Shown here piece after piece: positions 5,015-6,381 of a stretch of DNA of 6,381 nucleotides. The DNA is taken from contig JAUXNR010000716.1 in assembly GCA_030682755.1 (NCBI GenBank), positions 1-6,381 on the forward strand. Reading direction: 5' to 3'. A model generated the notes under the pieces. The model ran no database searches. It saw only the letters and a program-made list of their open reading frames with translations, and had not been told where the DNA came from. Numbering within the stretch: the first letter of the stretch is position 1; each line of letters begins with the position of its first letter. This stretch comes from Flavobacterium sp. GTDB lineage: Bacteria; Bacteroidota; Bacteroidia; Flavobacteriales; Flavobacteriaceae. A program made the translations under genes and the position numbers.

Positions 5015-6381
5015 AAAAATAAAATTAAAAATATATTCAAAAAAGAAAACGATCCGTTGTCTCCTGAAGATAAGTTAAAGCTTATAGAGAGCTCTTCAAA
5101 ATTAGTTGGCCCAGGTGTTTTCTACTCAACAATAATTGTAATTACATCCTTTTTGCCTGTTTTTCTTCTCACGGGAATGGAAGGCAAGTTATTTGGACCA
5201 TTGGCTTGGACGAAATCTTTTATTCTGATAGTTGATGCTTTTTTAGCCATTACACTTGTACCAGTGCTAATTAGTTTTTTACTAAAAGGAAAACTTCGTC
5301 CAGAAAATAAAAATCCAATTAACAAAAAATTGGAAAGTATTTATACACCCATTTTAATTTTTTGTTTAAAATGGAGAAAAACGGTATTGGGTATCAATAT
5401 CATTGCCTTGCTGATTGGCGTATTAATGTTTACTCGTTTAGGTTCAGAATTTATGCCTCCTTTAGATGAAGGATCTGTACTGTTTATGCCGGTAACCTTG
5501 CCCGATGTATCCAACTCCGAAGTAAAGAGAATTCTTCAGGTTCAGGACAAATTGATAAAATCAATTCCCGAAGTGGCCCACGTTTTGGGAAAAGCAGGCA
5601 GGGCAAATACGGCAACCGATAATAGTCCAATAAGTATGGTTGAAACCATTATTTTGTTAAAACCTCAAGCAGAATGGCGAGAAGACAAAACCAAAAATGA
5701 TATTATCACGGAAATAAACAACAAACTTCAAATTCCTGGCGTGACCAATGGTTTCACGCAACCTATTATCAACCGGATCAATATGCTTTCAACAGGAATC
5801 AGAACCGATGTAGGCATAAAAATATACGGAGCAAGTTTAGATACCATCAATGTTTTGGCTCAAAAAATTAAAAAAACATTGGAAGGAACTTCTGGAGTTA
5901 AAGATTTGTATGCTGAACCAATAACAGGCGGAAAATATATTGATATTGAAGCAAAAAGAGATGTTATTGGCAGATACGGACTAAACATAGATGATATAAA
6001 TAATGTAGTTGAAGCTTCTATTGGAGGGATGAAACTCACTACGACTATCGAAGGAAGACAACGTTTTTCCGTAAATGCACGATATGCACAAGAATACAGA
6101 AATAGCCTTGAGGCCTTAAAAAAATTGCAAGTTCAAACGATGCAATTTGGTCCAATACCATTAGAAACTGTAGCTAATGTAAAAATAAGTGATGGCCCTC
6201 CAATGATAAATAGCGAAAATGCAATGCTCCGTGGCACAGTGTTGTTCAACGTTCGGGAACGTGATTTAGGAAGTACTGTAAAAGAGGCACAGGAGAAACT
6301 CAATGCAATGATGACCAAGATGCCAAAAGGATATTATGTGGAATGGAGCGGACAATGGGAAAATCAAATTAGAGCCAACAA
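5012..6381 (+). CDS. cusA: CusA-family heavy-metal RND efflux pump, C-terminal part (TM5 onward; 3' cut by window)
   Basis: The frame is open from the ATG at 5012 to the last base (456 codons seen), so it has no stop in the window. It starts with a basic leader (KNKIKNIFKK) and then matches CusA from about residue 430: VGPGVF at TM5 (35-54), MEGKLFGPLAWTKSF (56-70), TM6 (about 70-90), TM7 (about 124-141), then the second periplasmic porter region. M159 (LFMPVTLP), M209 (SMVETI) and M258 (NMLSTGI) fall at spacings of 50 and 49, identical to CusA M573, M623 and M672, the three-methionine Cu(I)/Ag(I) site; this points to copper/silver rather than Co/Zn/Cd. Inner relay partners differ: L72 for M486, I87 for M501, and K341 for M755 with M340 beside it. 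No other in-frame start exists between the upstream stop (4991) and 5012. TM8-TM12 should lie beyond the window. Confidence 0.92.
   Translation, partial: MKNKIKNIFKKENDPLSPEDKLKLIESSSKLVGPGVFYSTIIVITSFLPVFLLTGMEGKLFGPLAWTKSFILIVDAFLAITLVPVLISFLLKGKLRPENKNPINKKLESIYTPILIFCLKWRKTVLGINIIALLIGVLMFTRLGSEFMPPLDEGSVLFMPVTLPDVSNSEVKRILQVQDKLIKSIPEVAHVLGKAGRANTATDNSPISMVETIILLKPQAEWREDKTKNDIITEINNKLQIPGVTNGFTQPIINRINMLSTGIRTDVGIKIYGASLDTINVLAQKIKKTLEGTSGVKDLYAEPITGGKYIDIEAKRDVIGRYGLNIDDINNVVEASIGGMKLTTTIEGRQRFSVNARYAQEYRNSLEALKKLQVQTMQFGPIPLETVANVKISDGPPMINSENAMLRGTVLFNVRERDLGSTVKEAQEKLNAMMTKMPKGYYVEWSGQWENQIRAN

Noticed and set aside
5122..6318. Reverse-strand ORFs at 5122-5325 and 6133-6318
   Set aside because: The + strand here is an unbroken CusA C-terminal reading frame, so these are shadows.
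5012..6381. Second half as an independent, different transporter
   Set aside because: It begins at TM5 of the CusA fold and lacks TM1-TM4 and the first porter domain, which are exactly what the preceding ORF supplies.
1..6381. tRNA, rRNA, CRISPR, insertion-sequence ends, promoters or terminators
   Set aside because: Spacers are at most 13 nt and I saw no repeats array, inverted terminal repeats, transposase or hairpin plus T-run; any mobile context must lie outside.

Overview
The window looks like part of a copper/silver detoxification operon from a member of the Bacteroidota, most likely a Flavobacteriia-type organism. The evidence is the low G+C (sampled 60-base lines run from about 15% to 45%), the near absence of Shine-Dalgarno sequences before the starts, and the gene set itself: DUF3347 proteins, a secreted HMA protein, a haem-binding-domain protein and a CusA-type pump in very tight array. 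The organism is inferred from style and gene content; no marker gene is present.

All genes lie on the + strand with gaps of 1-13 nt and one 1-base overlap, so this is almost certainly the interior of one transcription unit. Neither its promoter nor its terminator is in view. In order: the last 24 codons of a DUF3347-type protein (1-75); a secreted TlpA-like thioredoxin-fold protein (81-551); a secreted HMA metal-binding protein (560-1057); a predicted outer-membrane beta-barrel of unknown function (1057-1866); a cytosolic class I SAM methyltransferase (1874-2533); a lipoprotein with a heavy-metal-binding domain plus DUF3347 (2547-3242); a membrane-anchored haem-binding-domain protein with a CxxCH motif (3244-3714); and a CusA-family RND pump in two pieces (3720-5000, and 5012 to the window end). 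No stretch over 300 bases lacks a gene.

The main point of interest is the pump. It is broken in the cytoplasmic loop between transmembrane helices 4 and 5. The first half ends with TAA. Stops occur in all three forward frames within 20 nt, and the second half starts at its own ATG 11 nt later, in another frame, with a short basic leader. Both halves are otherwise intact and keep family-defining residues: the TM4 aspartate in the first half, and in the second half three periplasmic methionines at exactly the spacing of E. coli CusA M573/M623/M672. This fits either a two-polypeptide RND pump or a recently broken gene; I favour the former but cannot prove it.

As a working model (inference), the periplasmic HMA protein, the HMBD/DUF3347 lipoprotein and the upstream DUF3347 protein bind or pass on Cu(I)/Ag(I). 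The TlpA-like and CxxCH proteins would handle thiol or haem chemistry, and the RND pump would export the metal through an adaptor and outer-membrane channel encoded outside this window. The roles of the methyltransferase and the beta-barrel are open.
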